Positions 12,851 through 27,711 of a stretch of 64,000 bases of DNA are shown one piece after another. The notes below the pieces were generated by a model, which was given only the letters and a program-made list of their open reading frames with translations, did no database searches and was not told where the DNA came from. Origin of the DNA: Setophaga petechia. Taxonomy: Eukaryota; Chordata; Aves; Passeriformes; Parulidae. The stretch spans positions 1,426,001 to 1,490,000 of the forward strand of contig JANCRA010000032.1 of NCBI GenBank assembly GCA_024362935.1, written 5' to 3'. A program made the position numbers and the translations under genes. Position 1 is the first letter of the stretch. Every line of letters begins with the position of its first letter.

Positions 12851-15800
12851 TGAAGAACCCAGTAAATAAGTTTTTATTTCTAAAAAACACTGTCCACTGC
12901 TCTCTCTGCAATAAATGCATGAAGAAAAAGGTACGTATTTTGATTTATACTTGAACATTGGAGCAACATGGATTTGCATAAATGTAGCAACATTTCCATT
13001 TATTCACTATGCCTATCCATATACACTATACATATATTTACTGGCCTATCCAGTACTTTGGCTATTTCAGTTAGTTTAGATAAGAAGTGTGAAAGAAGCA
13101 GAAATTAAGACTTTCTGTCCTGTTATCCAGGTACAGGACACCAGAAGCATGCAGCGTGACCCCACAGTTCCTATTTGCAGCAAATTTCAGGCTGCTCTGT
13201 CTCATTAGGATCTACTGCCACACATCAAAAAAACCCCTTACACTTAGGTGTAAATTCTCCACAATTTCAACCTAAAACAGCATCAGAAAATTCAAAATTC
13301 TGCCAGACTATCTCTCAATTAAACCCCACTGTTCACACTTAATAGTAATATATAATGTATAGGATTTTAAAGTCTTATTTGTGTAAAAGGATCTAATGGC
13401 CTCAGATATGAGGGGGAAAAAACTGGCATTTTCACACTGCATTGAAATTTTTAATATTAAAAATCCTTACAAATCTGCATTAAATAGAAAACTTCATTCA
13501 TTATCTATTATATTGTGATTTATAGAGAGAGCGAGACTTCCTAATAAAGTACTAAAGAAAATCACATTATATATAACCTTATTGAAGGCATATGAACACT
13601 CCTAAGAATGTGTCAAGTCTCTAACAAAATGTAGGCTTTCTTGGAAGAAGATTTAAGATTCTGTTCGAAGTACTCCTAGGAGCAGATGACTGTAGATCTA
13701 CTTTAATAAACCAGATAGGCTGAGGGATTAAAAACTAATGCTTTATTTTTCAACTGGATACAACCTGAACTTAAAAGACACTTTTTACATCATAAAGAAC
13801 ATTATTACACTGTAAATCTACAAATAAATAACAGATCTGTACAAGGAAAGAATGTGGAACAGAAAACTGATTGACTGCATTTTTTTAAGTAATTTGGTGA
13901 TTCTGTGGTTGATTTTATTATCTGGAATGATGGAATTGGGTAATCAAATTTAACACTATGTTTGGCTTGTGACAACAATGTATAATCCTTTAACAAGCTC
14001 CCTCTTGAAACACATTTGCCTTTCCTTGGAGAAGACCATTTTGTTTTCACTGTTCTGAGTTAGAAATATTATTTCCAGCCAGCAATGAAACAACATGTGT
14101 CTATAATTGTGTGAGGTTTGTATTAACCTTGCCCTTTGAACTTCTTCATTCCTGTTGTTTAGTCTCATAAGAGGATACATAATCAGCAAAAAAAAATCTT
14201 GTTACTGAACAAGCCAAGCTTGTTTCAATTGTTCAGTTGTATTGTTCTGGCGAAGTTGCACCTTCAGAATATAAATCTACAAGTGACCTTCCCTGCCTCT
14301 TCAAACGAGCTGGCATAACCATGTATCAGTTTATTTCCTCTCCTGGTTCTGTCAAAATTACATTAAAACCTTCTCCTGCTGGAGGGTTTTTGACAAAAGT
14401 GGGTTAGATAATACATAAGCATCATATGCACAGATCTGAATCCATCTCAACTGCAGCCAAAATGGCTTGTATAACAACAGCTTTTGGATTGGTGGTTTTT
14501 TTTCCTAGAAAGTAAAATCTCCCCCCTCCTTATATTTTGCTTGCTCTTCTTTACATCTTTTCCATCCATCTTCAAGTCACCTTTCAAAAGGAACTTCACT
14601 GAATTCTCATCCCGCCTCGTACAGTATCACTAGCCCGCGCTGCTGGTGGAAAATGTGCAAATTTTTGCACCAGGTAAAGAGTGGCTAGTCCCTTAATCTA
14701 TCTGTATGTTTGGGCTTTTCAGTCATTGTATTTGGGGTTTTTTTCCATTTTTCTTAGCTATTTTTCTACAGCACAACCTTCTAATTCAATGGAGCAGGTA
14801 TTCATTAAGTATTGAGATCACACCACGTTGCCAGTGAACAACAGCCCCAGTCATACAAAGTCTCTTTGCACTTGGCAGATAAAGTACGACAAATTTCAAT
14901 GTTCTTTGGAAAATGTTTTACCTTCTGAATTACTTTATTCTCAGACTTGGATAAATGGGCTGAGTTTTCAGTAAGTAATCCACTTTCTGTCCTTAAGAGG
15001 GTCTTGGCCAACTCCTAATTCCATTTTCCCTAGATTTGTAGCCCTCTTCTTCATTATCCCTTGCACCTCCATCCCACTCCTTTTTCTGCTTGGGATGAAA
15101 GTCAGTTTTAGAACTTTGAAGTGCAGGCCTCTTAAACATCAAATTTCTTAAGATGTTCAATCAACATGACCTCATTAAATAATTCTCTTAAATTTCTAAA
15201 AGTTTGCTTTTTTAAATAAATCAACTGAAGTGAAGGCTATGTTGAACCAATGTGCAACCTCTTAATTTAACAGCCTTGAAATTTTTTTTCAGTACTTACA
15301 AAAGCAAACATTACAGTTTTTTGGCACAGTAATTACTTAGTAAAAAATTCAAACTGCTATCACATCCAATAATAACTGAACTTTATTATGACCTTCACAC
15401 ATTAGCTGAGAAAATTACAAGCCCAAAGTGACCAGACTTTTTCAGCAAAAAAGTAAAATTCTTTTAAGCTATCAACTTAATTATGCAGTAGAGAGACATC
15501 AAAAGTAAAGAATCATATCCCGCTATGACATGCTACACTTATAAGAAGGTATTGCAAGAGATTGTTTGATAAAGGTAAAATGAAACTAAGAGTCTGAAAA
15601 AGTAAGTAAATCTTTAGAACTAAAAGTAATGATTATGTCAAAGTACACTGATATGAAAATTACTTCTACAGGAAGAAACCTTACTTATCTCAACTGGCAA
15701 CTGAGTTTCAAGAAAGCAATCATATGATTGTACCATCTTCTCTGTACCTAAAATAATATTAAACAATAATCATTACTTAAGCTGCTTCTTCAATCAATCG

Positions 15801-18800
15801 TCTGTTTTATTTTGTACTGAATACTATAATTGTCAAAAAGGTTTTTATTTTGGTTATGAGAAACCTTAACTTCATACATTGATATTATTAGCAGAAAAAT
15901 TTCTCACAGCATCTTTCTGAAAGACTCCATGAATAATAAAATCTAGTCCTTGGAATATATAGGTGTCCTGTACATCCTATATATGTACTTCCTTTAAAAG
16001 AAAAGAAAAACAAATCAAAACCTTAAAATCCAACTCCACACAAAAATCCAAGGGAGCTCAAACCATGTCAGTTCCACTTATAACATGATTTTTTTAATGG
16101 AACTATCCCGTCCAACAACAATATTACAACATGACCTATTTTCACTTAATAAAACAAAACAATCAGCACTTGTGTTCTGGACAATTATTATTTCTTACTC
16201 CTAAAAAATGTCTCGCTTTCACAAACTCCAGAACTGTCAGATGCCATTTGGAGGACACTGATGATACCAGTCAAGTATGACTCCCACTAAAAGGTGAAGA
16301 GATTTCATCATAAAAATACTGGAATAACTAGTGGAATGAGCATCTTCCAATCATGCAGCCTATTCACAGGGTTGGGACCAGAAAGTTCCATATATCACCC
16401 AGGTTCTCCACTTCAAAAATGTTTTTCTCAGTAAACTGTCCCAGGTCTGTGGCAGTGCTAACTGTTGTTGCTGAAGGGAAAATCAAGACGTATTTTCTTC
16501 TGCCTTTATTGCTTCCCCCAGTTTCTGTTTTGACAGCTCCTCCTCCTCTGTTTCCAGTACATCTGTCTCTTCCTCTATTCTCAGTTTTGTCTTCAACTTT
16601 GTCATCATGGCCATGTATTTCACCATACTACACTCCCAGTCCAAAAATCTGTATCTTACTATCTCCTCTACCGTAGACAGATACAAATATTTGAGAGGTG
16701 GTCAAAACCTCAATTTTCATCTTTAAACCACCAGCAGCACTTCAGTTGCATTTTAGGCCTTCATCCTCTCTTTTTAGGGAGGGGGGGGGTATGGAAAACT
16801 TGTTCAAAACCAAAAATCTTTCATCAGATATAAGAACAAGTATGTCCCACAGTTTTGGCATCCAAAACGTGAAGACAGCCTTCTTCAAACAATGCATCCA
16901 AAACACATTCCTTCATCTGCTGCCTTCTCCTATTTTGGCATCTCAGTTTAAGCTAATTTTTTTCCTGCTTACAAAGGTAACTTTGCACCACAATATTCCA
17001 AGGAATCTTATACAAATTCCTATCAGCATGCTGAGTATATACATACTCTTTTTATTCGAGATCTGGATATACAGGATCCTATTAAGTCCATATTTTTCCA
17101 GATTAGATATTTAGAAGGCATACTGCTAATATTGCTCACACTAATTTAGGTAGAATAAAGGTTTGGCAGACAATGGATCAATCTGTTTAACTGCTCAAGC
17201 ACATGGCATCCTAATCTGTTAGAATGTAGAGTATGAAAATACACAAAAGTATTCTACTTTTCTACAGAAAATAATTTCTGTAGCACTAGCTCTGGATTTT
17301 CTAGACAGAATTATGGGGAAAAGCAATTACACTGCAGATTATAAAATCCTGGGACAGCCCCATTGCCTGCACAGTACCAGACCCTAGTATTTTAGGATTC
17401 CTTAACTCCCTAGGGATGTGCTAGTTTGGACATTTTTGTAAATTTACAGCAATAGTAGGTTGACCCTGCCTGATCCAGGCACCCACCAAACAGCTTTGTC
17501 ACAACAGCATTCTGTTGTCTGTACTCATCTATAAGGAAAGCTAAGAAGGAGAGAGAAGAGCATTGCATTGATCAAAATTCAGTGATGAGTCTGAAATACA
17601 ATCAAGATGATCCAAGTCCCTCCTCAATGCTTTCTCCCCAGCTCAACATCACAACATATCTGGTGTGATAAATTACAAACTAAACTGAACATCAGGTCAA
17701 GATTACAGCGAAAAATTTTCATAAAATAAACGTATCATCAATCTAAGTAAAAATACCACAGCTTTAGCCAGTTTAGCTGATTGTGTTGGCTATTCCATGA
17801 CAGTTTCATGTTTATTAAATAGCTCTTGGTTTTCCAAACTCTGATGAACATGAGTCAATATTACTACATTAAAGGATTCCTAATTAAGTTGCTAAAACAT
17901 AGCTAAACTTGCAAGTGAACCTGAAAACTTCAGAATCTATTTAAAAGTCTCAGAAATCTATTTTTAAAAAGAAAAAAGTATTTCAGCTTTCAGTATCTTG
18001 CAGTCTTTTATCTACCCAACTTGTTTCTATCCTGATACCTTAATGAAACTGCTCTTGCATAGTTCATAGCAATATTCATTAGAATTGCAGATTTTTCTAA
18101 AACCATGCAAGAAGCAAGTTCAATTTTTCCACATAAAAATGGATAAGGAAAACATAAAATTATTGGCTTTAAGAATAGTAATATTAGGCAAGAACAGATT
18201 TAAGCAATGGAATCTACAAAACCAAAATACAGCTGAGAAAAATCTACATAAGTTAGCTGAACATACCTTTAAAATAATACCAGCAGATTTCCAGCGAGTT
18301 TTAAAACCTTCTTTTTCACCTTCTTTCAAGCATTCTAGATACAGTCTGAAAGACTGTCAGCCTTTCATGCTACTCTTTTACACTCAAACCTCCATCATTA
18401 TGTCCTACCCTTAACTTAATATGCTGTCATTTAAAATTTCTTCTGTCATTGCATGGTAATAAGAGTCATATATCCAAGAATTATCAAGCACCAATTATGA
18501 TGGTCATGTATAGGACAAAGAAACAGGAGGAAAATTTGCCAAATTAAACCATTTTTACTTGAAAAATATTCTACACAGCATACCTTATTAAAAAAAAAAC
18601 AAGCCTATTACTCTGTCCTGGTGTTGGCTTGAATGTCACAACTGATGTTATAAAATATATTAGTTTTCTAGGTTGATCTTAGAATCTTTATAAAGCTATT
18701 AATATTTGGCAGTTACAACTCCAAGGACTTCGTCAATTATCTCCCTCTTGCCCTCCCACCTTTCTGAAACTGAGGGACCATTACAAAAATAGGTATATTC

Positions 18801-21126
18801 AGCTGAAGACTCAGCTAATAGAGAAGCAGAAAGAATAAGGATCATGAAAAGCTTCTAAGAAGCAAAATGCAGTTTCAAGCTTATATTGGATCCCACTTCT
18901 TATTATTTTCAACAAAATAATGACCTTCACAGTTTAACATAATGTAGCAGCAAAATTTCAGACAAAAGCCAACTAGCTCTGACAAATGTATATAGATAAA
19001 TAAAAATGCTAAGAGTTGGTAAGAAAGAGTGAAAGTCAGCAATTTATTAAACATTCTTTTTAGTACTTACTGATAAAACTAAACCAAAAGTATATCTGTG
19101 GACAAAATGCTTCAAGAAACTAGAGGAAGTATAAGGATAGTAATACCACACACATCTGTTTTCCTCTTAACTATAAATCCTATTAATTACAATCTCTTGA
19201 GTTATTTCCTACTCTCTTGACTATATTATTCATAATGATGAAAAAAAAGTAAAATCTAAATGGATGCAGGAATCACTTCCAAATTAGAATGCTTTCTTTC
19301 ATTTTGTACAAATAAAACATCACCCAAAAGAGAAAGTCAAATAAGAATAAATTCCAATAAATTGCCAGCCAAACAACAAGAATTCAGAACAGGCTGATTA
19401 ATGGTCTCGCCCTTCTCTCTCTTGCCTTCCTCTAGATGTTTACTGAATTCATTCCTAGGCCAACTCAGTTTCCTCAAAAGAGATCTACTGTCATGAAACT
19501 ACTACCATGAAACAGCCTACTATCATGACACTCTTTTTCAGAGCTCTAATATACATACCTGTAAAACATGAGGAATAGGGTTATAATCTTTTGGAGGATT
19601 GCTGTGAACTTTAAGTAACTTATGCATAAACCTGCACTTTACCTTTTTTAATGAAGAGTGGGAAAAAATTGAGAAGTAAATAGCCACACTGCCCTGCCTG
19701 TGAATCACTTGTAGGCTGCTAAAGCAAGTATTTCACAATGCTTTTTAGTGAGTTTGTCAATGAGTTTGTGGACTGCTGTCCTCAATATGCTGTTAGGACA
19801 CTTTGCTGATACTATTTCGATAGTCGCAAAGCCCTGGTTAACATCAGGAACGAAGCACTGAATTGCTTAATTAGACCAAGTGCATGCATGTAACACTTGC
19901 ACTTTGCTCAACTGTAATAATGCTTTGCGAAAGCTGGAATGGCTCTGTAATTAATATAGCTAATCTATTAATAAAATCTAAACCCCAGGAAATAAAAAAC
20001 AACTTATTTTTTAAAGAAGCGAAAAATGAGTGCTAAAGGAAGGAGCAGATTTCTATGTTCAAACATCTGCAGTCTTACTGAAAGCCCAACAGCTGTTGCT
20101 AGCTTTAATCCCATGGAGACAAATTCATGATATCTGCATTTCTGTGTTTCTGTTGATAATCTGACAGACCCTGAGAGCTGGCTGTAGCTGAACTCATACA
20201 TGCATGAAATAAATTCTGCAGATATTAGGATTTCCTTAGCTTCAAATGGTTGCCTTGGACACAAAGAGACACAGACTTAAAAATAGAGCAGTTTCTACAT
20301 GTGGATTAGACAGTCAGCATTCTTGGGCCAGACAAATGAAGATAAAGCATAGCTAAGAAAGGCTGGGAAGAAGCTTTCTTACTGTTTCATCTGACTGCTA
20401 AATTAAATCAATTGGGATTGAGAGAATACTGCAATCATGGATAGCTGCACCAGTATTTTTCTAATGGCAAAATATTCTTTCATCTTTAGATTAGTTCAGC
20501 CAATAAAGGTATTCCACAGCTAACATTTCATTTTTGTTTCATCAGCTTATCAAGATCCGTTACTGCATGAGGAGGCCATTGAATAGAAAATTTTGAATAA
20601 TCTCTAGAGAGATTTTAACAGTTTTTCATGCAGATACTTCCCACTCTTCTTCCCAAACATCAAATTACCTTTTAAAAGTTTTCAGTTAAAATATGTATCC
20701 TTCTATGACAGTAATTGGCTACTATTGTGGATATAAAGAAAGGAAAAGTTACATATCCATTTTTTTCCCCTCTGTATAGAGCTAAAAAAAAAACAATAAA
20801 CCAGTCATGAGGCCACTGTTTATCATGTTTTGGTCAGTTTCATCCTGTAATAAATAATCCCATGTAGGTAGGCTAAAATTTTGCCACAGAATTAATCACA
20901 CAGTTGTCTGACCTCCAACACCTGAGCGCAGTCAATGTCCATATTACAAATGCATCCTTGATCTACTACGCACTTCCTAAAGTATGTCAGTATTGCTTAG
21001 ATTAAAAGCCGAGTTATAACCTCATTCCCAGAATTGTGAAAAAATAAAGAGGGGGAAAATTGAATTCCAAGAGTTACCAATAGATAAAAACAATACATGA
21101 ATTGTTTTCCCATATTACACTTACAG
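12851..21126. other. Intronic single-copy sequence; one conserved-looking patch
   Basis: No exon or recognised repeat. There is a 10-G run near 16784-16793 and a nested inverted repeat at 14204-14237. The stretch at about 19790-19980 (TTAATTAGACC, TGCATGCATG, TGTAATTAATATAGC) has the homeodomain-site-rich look of a conserved noncoding element, though this cannot be tested here. Confidence 0.5.
14204..14237. repeat. Nested inverted repeat
   Basis: ACTGAACAA (14204-14212) pairs with TTGTTCAGT (14229-14237). Inside, AACAAGC pairs with GCTTGTT in a competing hairpin. It is short and of unknown meaning. Confidence 0.7.
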
Positions 21127-22146
21127 CCAAGTTGATGGAGTGGAGACTCAATAAATAGACAATAAAGTGTATGGAAAATTAACTGGGCTCACATGGGTGC
21201 CATCAGTGGTACAAAGTACAGCTGGAAGCTAGTTACTATTACTATTCCTCAGGGATCAATCACTCAATCTGGTATTCTTTCACATCTTCATTAATGACCT
21301 CAGTGCTTGACATGGCACTCTGGGAAAGTGTACATAATACTGCTGGGAATTATCAATAGGCTGAAGACCTGGGTTGCTATTCAGAAACACCTTGAAAAGC
21401 TAAAGAAGTGAGCAGACAGAAAACTCACGAAACTCAACATAAACAAATGTAAAGTTCTGCATCTGGAAGGAAAAAATCCACACAATGGCTTTGCTGGAAA
21501 GGACTGGAGGACTAATGGGCAAGGTGACCATGAACCAGCAGTATGCTGCTGTGGGGGCGAGGGGGAACCACACAATGATATGCACTAACTACAGCATTTC
21601 CAGAGGGTTGAGGGACATGATTGCTCCCCTCTGCTTAGCCCTTGAGAGGCCTACTCTGAAGTGTTGTGCCATTTTGGGGATTTTTCAGTACAAGACACTG
21701 ACATACTGGAGCAAGTCTATCAGGGGATCATCAAGACCATCAGGAGATTGAAAAACAATAAATATATTTTTAAAAAATCATAAAGCGTGATTTATTCAGC
21801 CTAAATTATAGCCTATGGGGAGCTTCTCAGCTACCTTATGGGAAGGTATATAAAGAATATGGAGCCACATTCTCCTCAGAGGCAAGACAAGAGGCAATGG
21901 ATACAAAATGGAACCCAGGAATTTCCAGTTAGATATATATTAGATTTTCTTAAACCACAGCAGTGGCCAAACAAACTGGAATAGGTTGCCCAGAGAAGCT
22001 CTGGAATCTCCACTCTTGCAGATGCTCAGAACTGCCCTGGCTGAGGCCCTGAGAAATCTGATCTAACTGAAGATGCTTTGAACAGAGGTTTGGACTAGAT
22101 TACTGGATTTCCAGAAGTCCCTTGCAACCTAAATTACTTGATGATT
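21127..22146 (+). mobile_element. CR1 LINE, 1-kb 3' fragment with reverse-transcriptase remnant
   Basis: This is the longest repeat in the window. The reverse-transcriptase part is recognisable by 'actgggctcacatgggtgcc', 'cctcagggatcaatcactc' and 'tcacatcttcattaatgacc' (a decayed PQGS...IFINDL block). Next come 'gttctgcatctggaagg' and 'tgctcccctctgcttagccc', then the 3' end 'ggaataggttgcccagagaa', 'tttggactagatta' and 'gtcccttgcaacctaaatta'. The catalytic aspartate block after IFINDL appears deleted, and stops and frameshifts are spread through it. The ORF at 21485-21751 is a relic of this element, not a gene. Antisense to GABRG3. Confidence 0.94.
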
Positions 22147-23035
22147 TTAAGCATGATTCAGAATTATTTTTCCCTACTTTTTTCTATCAGTAGCTACATT
22201 TTTTTTGCAAATTAAAAAGCAAAACAATACCAACAACTTTTTAGAATAACAAATATTTTGACTTAATTACCACTTTTTCCCATCCAAGATAAGCCTATGT
22301 TCTGCTGATTCACACATTCCTAGTCAATTAAGGATTGAAAATACAAATTTCATTCATACTAAGGACGTACATAAAACTACATTCATGCATTGACTGAATC
22401 AGATTTCAACAAAACGGACAGAGTGGAAAATAATAAACAAGATTATGATTCTGACTCTGCAACTGAAACAACCTTTATGCTAGACTGGAATACCACATAA
22501 GTGTCCACCTCATCTGACTCAAGTCAGTCTTCTTGTGACTACTAAGAAACTGTTCAAATCTAAAGGAATTACTACAAACTCTGCTCTATGCATAAATTTT
22601 AATGATTGCCCATAGTTAGTCTACCACTTGAAAAACTCAGTATTGAACAGAGAAAGACTGCCTGTGGAAAAGACTGCTCCTGCTCTTGCAATCACACTTT
22701 AAAGACTTTCATTTAAGAAAAAAGATACTGAGCAGATAAATATGGCAAACCTGAATTTCATCAGTCTTTATCAACCATCTTACTGATGAGCCAAAATCAT
22801 CCCCCCTATGCTCTCCTTCACATGTGATTTTTGGTAATTGCATGTATTATGAATTAGAGGCTTCTGCTGCTAATATTTTTTCCATGACCACATAACTATG
22901 TCAAAACTCTTGAGAATCTTCTATCATACACCTTAAGCAATGCTTTACTATCCGAATTACTTGGAATATGGATTTTTATTTTGACCCTTTGGAATTTTCT
23001 TAGTTAATCCTGAGCTACCTTGAATTTCACTCACA

Positions 23036-23095
23036 CACAGAAACAAAACAAAACCAAAACAAAAAAAACCCCAAGCAAACAAAAAAACCCCCATA
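23036..23095 (+). repeat. A-rich AAAC low-complexity tract
   Basis: AAAAC-type units with C runs (ACAAAACAAAACC ... AAAAAACCCCC). No adjacent retroposon body was recognised. Confidence 0.85.
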
Positions 23096-24024
23096 GTTTT
23101 TAAGAGCTACAAACTTTAGATTGATTTAACTCCTGTGAACTTTGGAAAATTTTAAGATTCATCCATCAGTAATTATAATGTACTTCACAGAGAGGGAAAC
23201 ACCATTACTTAGAATACATTGACATTTGCAGTGTTAAAATGTTACAACTGTAAGAGTTGACATTTTTACAAAGAGCCCTCAAATTCTTAATTTCAGTACA
23301 GTTTGTATACTAGGGTAGTAGTAGGTCTTTAATATTAATCATATTATTAGGAAGAAATTACATGAAGAGTAAAATTCAATATTGTTCTGTTGTACACTCT
23401 TTATAAATGTCCCATTTGCTAAAAAACTGGTAAGCATGACAGAACAACAGCAAAAAGAAGGCACAAACCACACAGAGAATGAGTTACGGAGGAGTAGTCA
23501 ACTGTGCCACAGTTCTACTGGCAGGGAGAAATAAATGTTATAGAGAAGAGGAATGGTATAAGTTAGGATAAGCTACAGCTAAAGGAAAGTAAAAGCAGAA
23601 ATAGGACTTCCCAAGGGAAATGAGAGTAAGAAATTATGAAAGAACTGAAGTAAAGATGAATTATTTTATAGAGATGGGGAAAGAAAGCAGAGGAAAACAG
23701 AGCAGGCCCCGTACTTTGTAATATGTATCAGTAATGAATCTCAGTATCTTCCTTCACTCTTTCCACATGGTATTCTGATTATATGTTGCTCTTATGTTAA
23801 ATAATTTCCATTTTGCCATGTAATGTCAGCAGCTTGAAGCAGAAACTCTTAAAAAAGACAAGGGAGACAGAGAGTGCCTGGGCTTTATTTCCACACTTTG
23901 CCAATGGCAGACTGTAAGAATTAAACCCCAGAAAGTAACTAACTCTCCCTTCAGATTCCCATTTCCCTTTTTTCAGCCTGTAAAGATCATCTCTTCTTCC
24001 TCTGTTCATTTACTTGATCCAGCA

Positions 24025-24093
24025 CATTGCATCTGGAAGTCTGGATTTCAACTCTCTCATTGCATCTGGAAGTCTGGATTTCAACTCTCTCAT
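24025..24093 (+). repeat. Perfect 33-bp tandem duplication
   Basis: Two identical 33-base copies (24025-24057 and 24058-24090) are followed by CAT, the first three bases of a third copy. The lack of any difference suggests a recent slippage event. It produces a doubled 11-residue stretch in a short ORF, which I do not regard as coding. Confidence 0.97.
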
Positions 24094-27000
24094 GTAAGAA
24101 AAGAAACAAAGGAAAGCAACTCCATTTCTACCCTGTGATGTGCTTCTTCAGCAGCACAGGAAAAGAAGGAGGTGCTAATCTCTGCATTCATCTGAATGAC
24201 CAAAATTGAAAATTCTGGTAATTTAATCCTCAGAAGTAGAAAACTATTTTAGGTCTAAGACTAAAGTAGTATATATGAAAAGACTAGCTTACAGCACTGT
24301 GGAATCAGCTCAGTGAATTAAGAGGATAACTTCTGCTTTTATTGCCCTGCATAAAGAAAAGTATTTTCAAGCATGGCTCTAAGGTTATAGCCAAACCTTT
24401 ACATTAGCCTGGCCTACAGTCTATCCTTCCCATAAAACTTTCAGTTACTAATTGCTGAAAGATTTCCCCTCCTTTAACTAATTTAGCTATTTTTACTGCC
24501 ATTATATACTTAATACTCCCTCTCAGGCACAAAATTATCATCTCCAAACAAAGAAATCTCAGACTGGGATTGCACTCCCAGTGTAGGAAAGCACAGTGAA
24601 AAGCAGAGGCATTTTCAAATCAGTGTTCACCACTAGCAAAGACCCAGCCAATCAATATACAGCTGTTACTAACACACACAGGACTCTGTGCTCTGTAAAG
24701 CAGGTCAGAACAGCTACTGGGATCCACAAAGTAGCTGCACCTTTATAACCTTTGAAAGAGCATTATTTAGAAAGGCCCTTCTGGTCACAAAGTCAACTAA
24801 GAATTTAAAGCCCAAATATTCTTTAGCTTGTAGACACATCTAGAAATCCCACAATAATGGCAACACTTTCTTTTCTTTATAGCACACCTTTTATTCCCTC
24901 CATCATGAAGCATCACCTGCATTATGTCTAGGACAAAACCAACAATTTTCCCTTCATGGTTTCTCGCAGTCAGCAGGGACACCTCCATACTTGATTGGCA
25001 CAAAAAGATTGTACTGTGTCCTGCCCACCCAACATAAGAACAGCCTCAATACTCCCACTAGTTTATCCTAGCTAAGGAAAAGGTCTAGCAAAATTTTATG
25101 GGCACAGTCTATAGAGAGAATAATGGGCAGCACCATTTTTTTAATTACAACACAAAATATAAGAGATGCAGGTACAAAGTGATTCTGTCTTTTCCTTCCA
25201 ACATAATAGGGGTAGAAAAGACCATGTTGCCATGCACCTGATCCATTAAAAACTGAAAATGAGCCATGGGCTTGCATAGTTGAATTTTATCAGAAAAAAC
25301 ACATTCAAGACTCAATGCCATCTGAGAATTCTAAAAAACATTTCAATTCTCCACATAAAGAGCAAAATTCTCTCTTTCCTTTAAATTTAATATTAATGTT
25401 ATTTTTATTATTGGTCTTACTATCGTATTTTCAATTATTAAACTGTTCTCATCTTAACCCACAAGTTTCTGATTCTCCTCCCCATCTACCAGGGTCAGAG
25501 GGAGTGAGAGAGCAGTTAGTTGCATGGTACTAACTTCGTACCAGAGCTTAAAAGAACAGAAGGAAAGGAAGGAGAGAAGAGAGAAAGTGAAGTGGTATGA
25601 GCACAGGTGAGGAAAGGCAAGGCAAGTGAACAACAAGCCATGGGGACAGCAACTTTGCCACACAATTTTCCCCTAGAGAAAACAAAACCCCCAAAAACGA
25701 CATCATCATACTTTCTTCAAAGGCTTTCTAAAAGTACACAAAATTTTTGAGAGAAGTAAATTAGTTGAGAAAACTAAAGGTGATAAGAAAAATATAACTG
25801 ATCTCCAGAGAATCTGTTGGAAGAATAAGCAGAAAAAAAGCACTATTTCATACTGTACTGCCTACTTTCAGGCTCCACCTTCAAGCTATGGATTGGATAG
25901 ATGTTTCAATTTTGGTTATCTGAAAGAAAATACAGAACCAAGCAATGGTATCTTGAATAGAGAGGTTTCTACACAGCATTACTGGCAAGTATTATAAACA
26001 ATAATTCAGTGATTAAAGTTAATTTCTTCAAAATATATACTATAGAAAGTAGAGGAATGCACCTGTAGACTTAAAGATTTTGACCACTCACATGAATGAC
26101 ATTAAAATTTGCAGGCTGATTTCATAATGCACTAATTTTAAATCAATGAGCGAGCAGGGATTTGATTTACATGCCAAAAAGCTGTAAAGCCTTATTTCCA
26201 ACAACAGAATTCTTCTAACATGATGTAGAACTTACCATATGTCATATGCCTTCAAGCAAATCATGCTGAACCTCCACTTAAGCCTTTATCTTCTTTATTC
26301 GAGGAGTGTTTCTTGCTTAACTATATCAGAATAGTTAAGGGAAAACAAACTAAATAAAATAACTAAATAAAATAAATTTTTGTTAACCTTTGCACTCCCT
26401 CCAGTAAAAACATTCCATAAATTATATGGAAATAGAATATGGGGAATTATTTGGAGTGTATCATAGAGTCTTCCCTTTCAAAATATGAGCTGAGTTATTT
26501 TTCTCACTCAGTTTTCTAATCACTGTAATGTGAATTACTCATCCTACATTTAGAAAATATAGGTTATGTTCCTTTTGTATTCTGAGTATCCACAACAACC
26601 ACTGAAGAGGGATGCAAAATAGTCACGGAAATGACTGTAGAGTGAGAAAAAACCAAAATCAACCTAGCTACCAACAACTAAATACCTAGTTTGGGTAGGA
26701 TTCAGTAGTCAACTCAAGTCTTGGCTCTTTCCTAGGCCAGGCAAAAATCATGATCTACATTCTCCTAAATTCCATCAGAAAGGCCTCTAATTATTTAATC
26801 CCTCACTTGATCTCTGTTTCAAGTTCAAGAAATTCTCCTGGCTCAGGAGTAGAAAGCTGCTCCTTAAAATGCTATGAGAAACTCACAGGTTTCAAATGAG
26901 ACATGTCACTTTACACCTCATCCAAAGAAAAGAAAACACAAAAGCAAACTGTCCATTCTCCTCAACCAGCTCCACCATGCAGCAGCCCTTCTGCTCAAGA

Positions 27001-27711
27001 GGCTGCCACACTTTCTGTAGGCTCATCTCATGTTGACTCTGAGTTTCATGTAACTTTCTTTCGTCCAGTTTCTTTGTTTCTTTCAAACTAGTCCTGAAAA
27101 AGATGCAGGCAATCCACCCTTCAAAAACTATTTGTCAGGTAATATACATATGGATTCTGTATTAAAACCCTCTGAATTTCCACCAGAAAGTGAGATCCCT
27201 AGCCATTTCAGTATCTCATCTACAGAGATATCCAAAAGTTATGCAGTAAAACTAGGATTAATACAAGTATTTCAGCAAAGATAGAACTATACCTGGCTTG
27301 ACACAATACCAGTGCAAGATGCCTTTTAAGTTTTAAAGCTACTTTCACTGGCAATCCCAGAAATTTAGGATAAACTGATTAAGAAACCAACATACTGAAA
27401 CCCTACCTAAATCATGCTTCATTGCAGAAGAACTCACACCTTTCTGCTGCAGGTAGAAGATGATCATTAAATGGCAGCAAGTCATAGTTCAGCAAGGTGT
27501 TCAGTTGTGTACAGAAGCAACAGGGCCTGGAAGCCCCTCTCTTCCAGCTCTTCTAGAGAGCCCATTTTATTTGTAGCTGATGCAAATTTACAATAAGAAA
27601 ACAGGCACTTAAGGATACAGTAAAGAGGGAAATATAAGGAGAGTCCAGATAGCATGGAAAATGTGAGCTTAAAAATATATGCTGAATGTGCTACCAGACA
27701 CTTATCTGTCT

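Larger units (their letters stand above)
22147..27711. other. Intronic sequence, nothing recognised apart from simple repeats
   Basis: Between two CR1 relics, this AT-rich stretch holds only the A-rich tract at 23 kb and the 33-bp duplication at 24 kb. Short ORFs have no recognisable features. Confidence 0.6.

Noticed and set aside
21485..21751. 88-codon ORF
   Set aside because: Falls inside a decayed CR1 LINE and is a relic of its reverse-transcriptase region.
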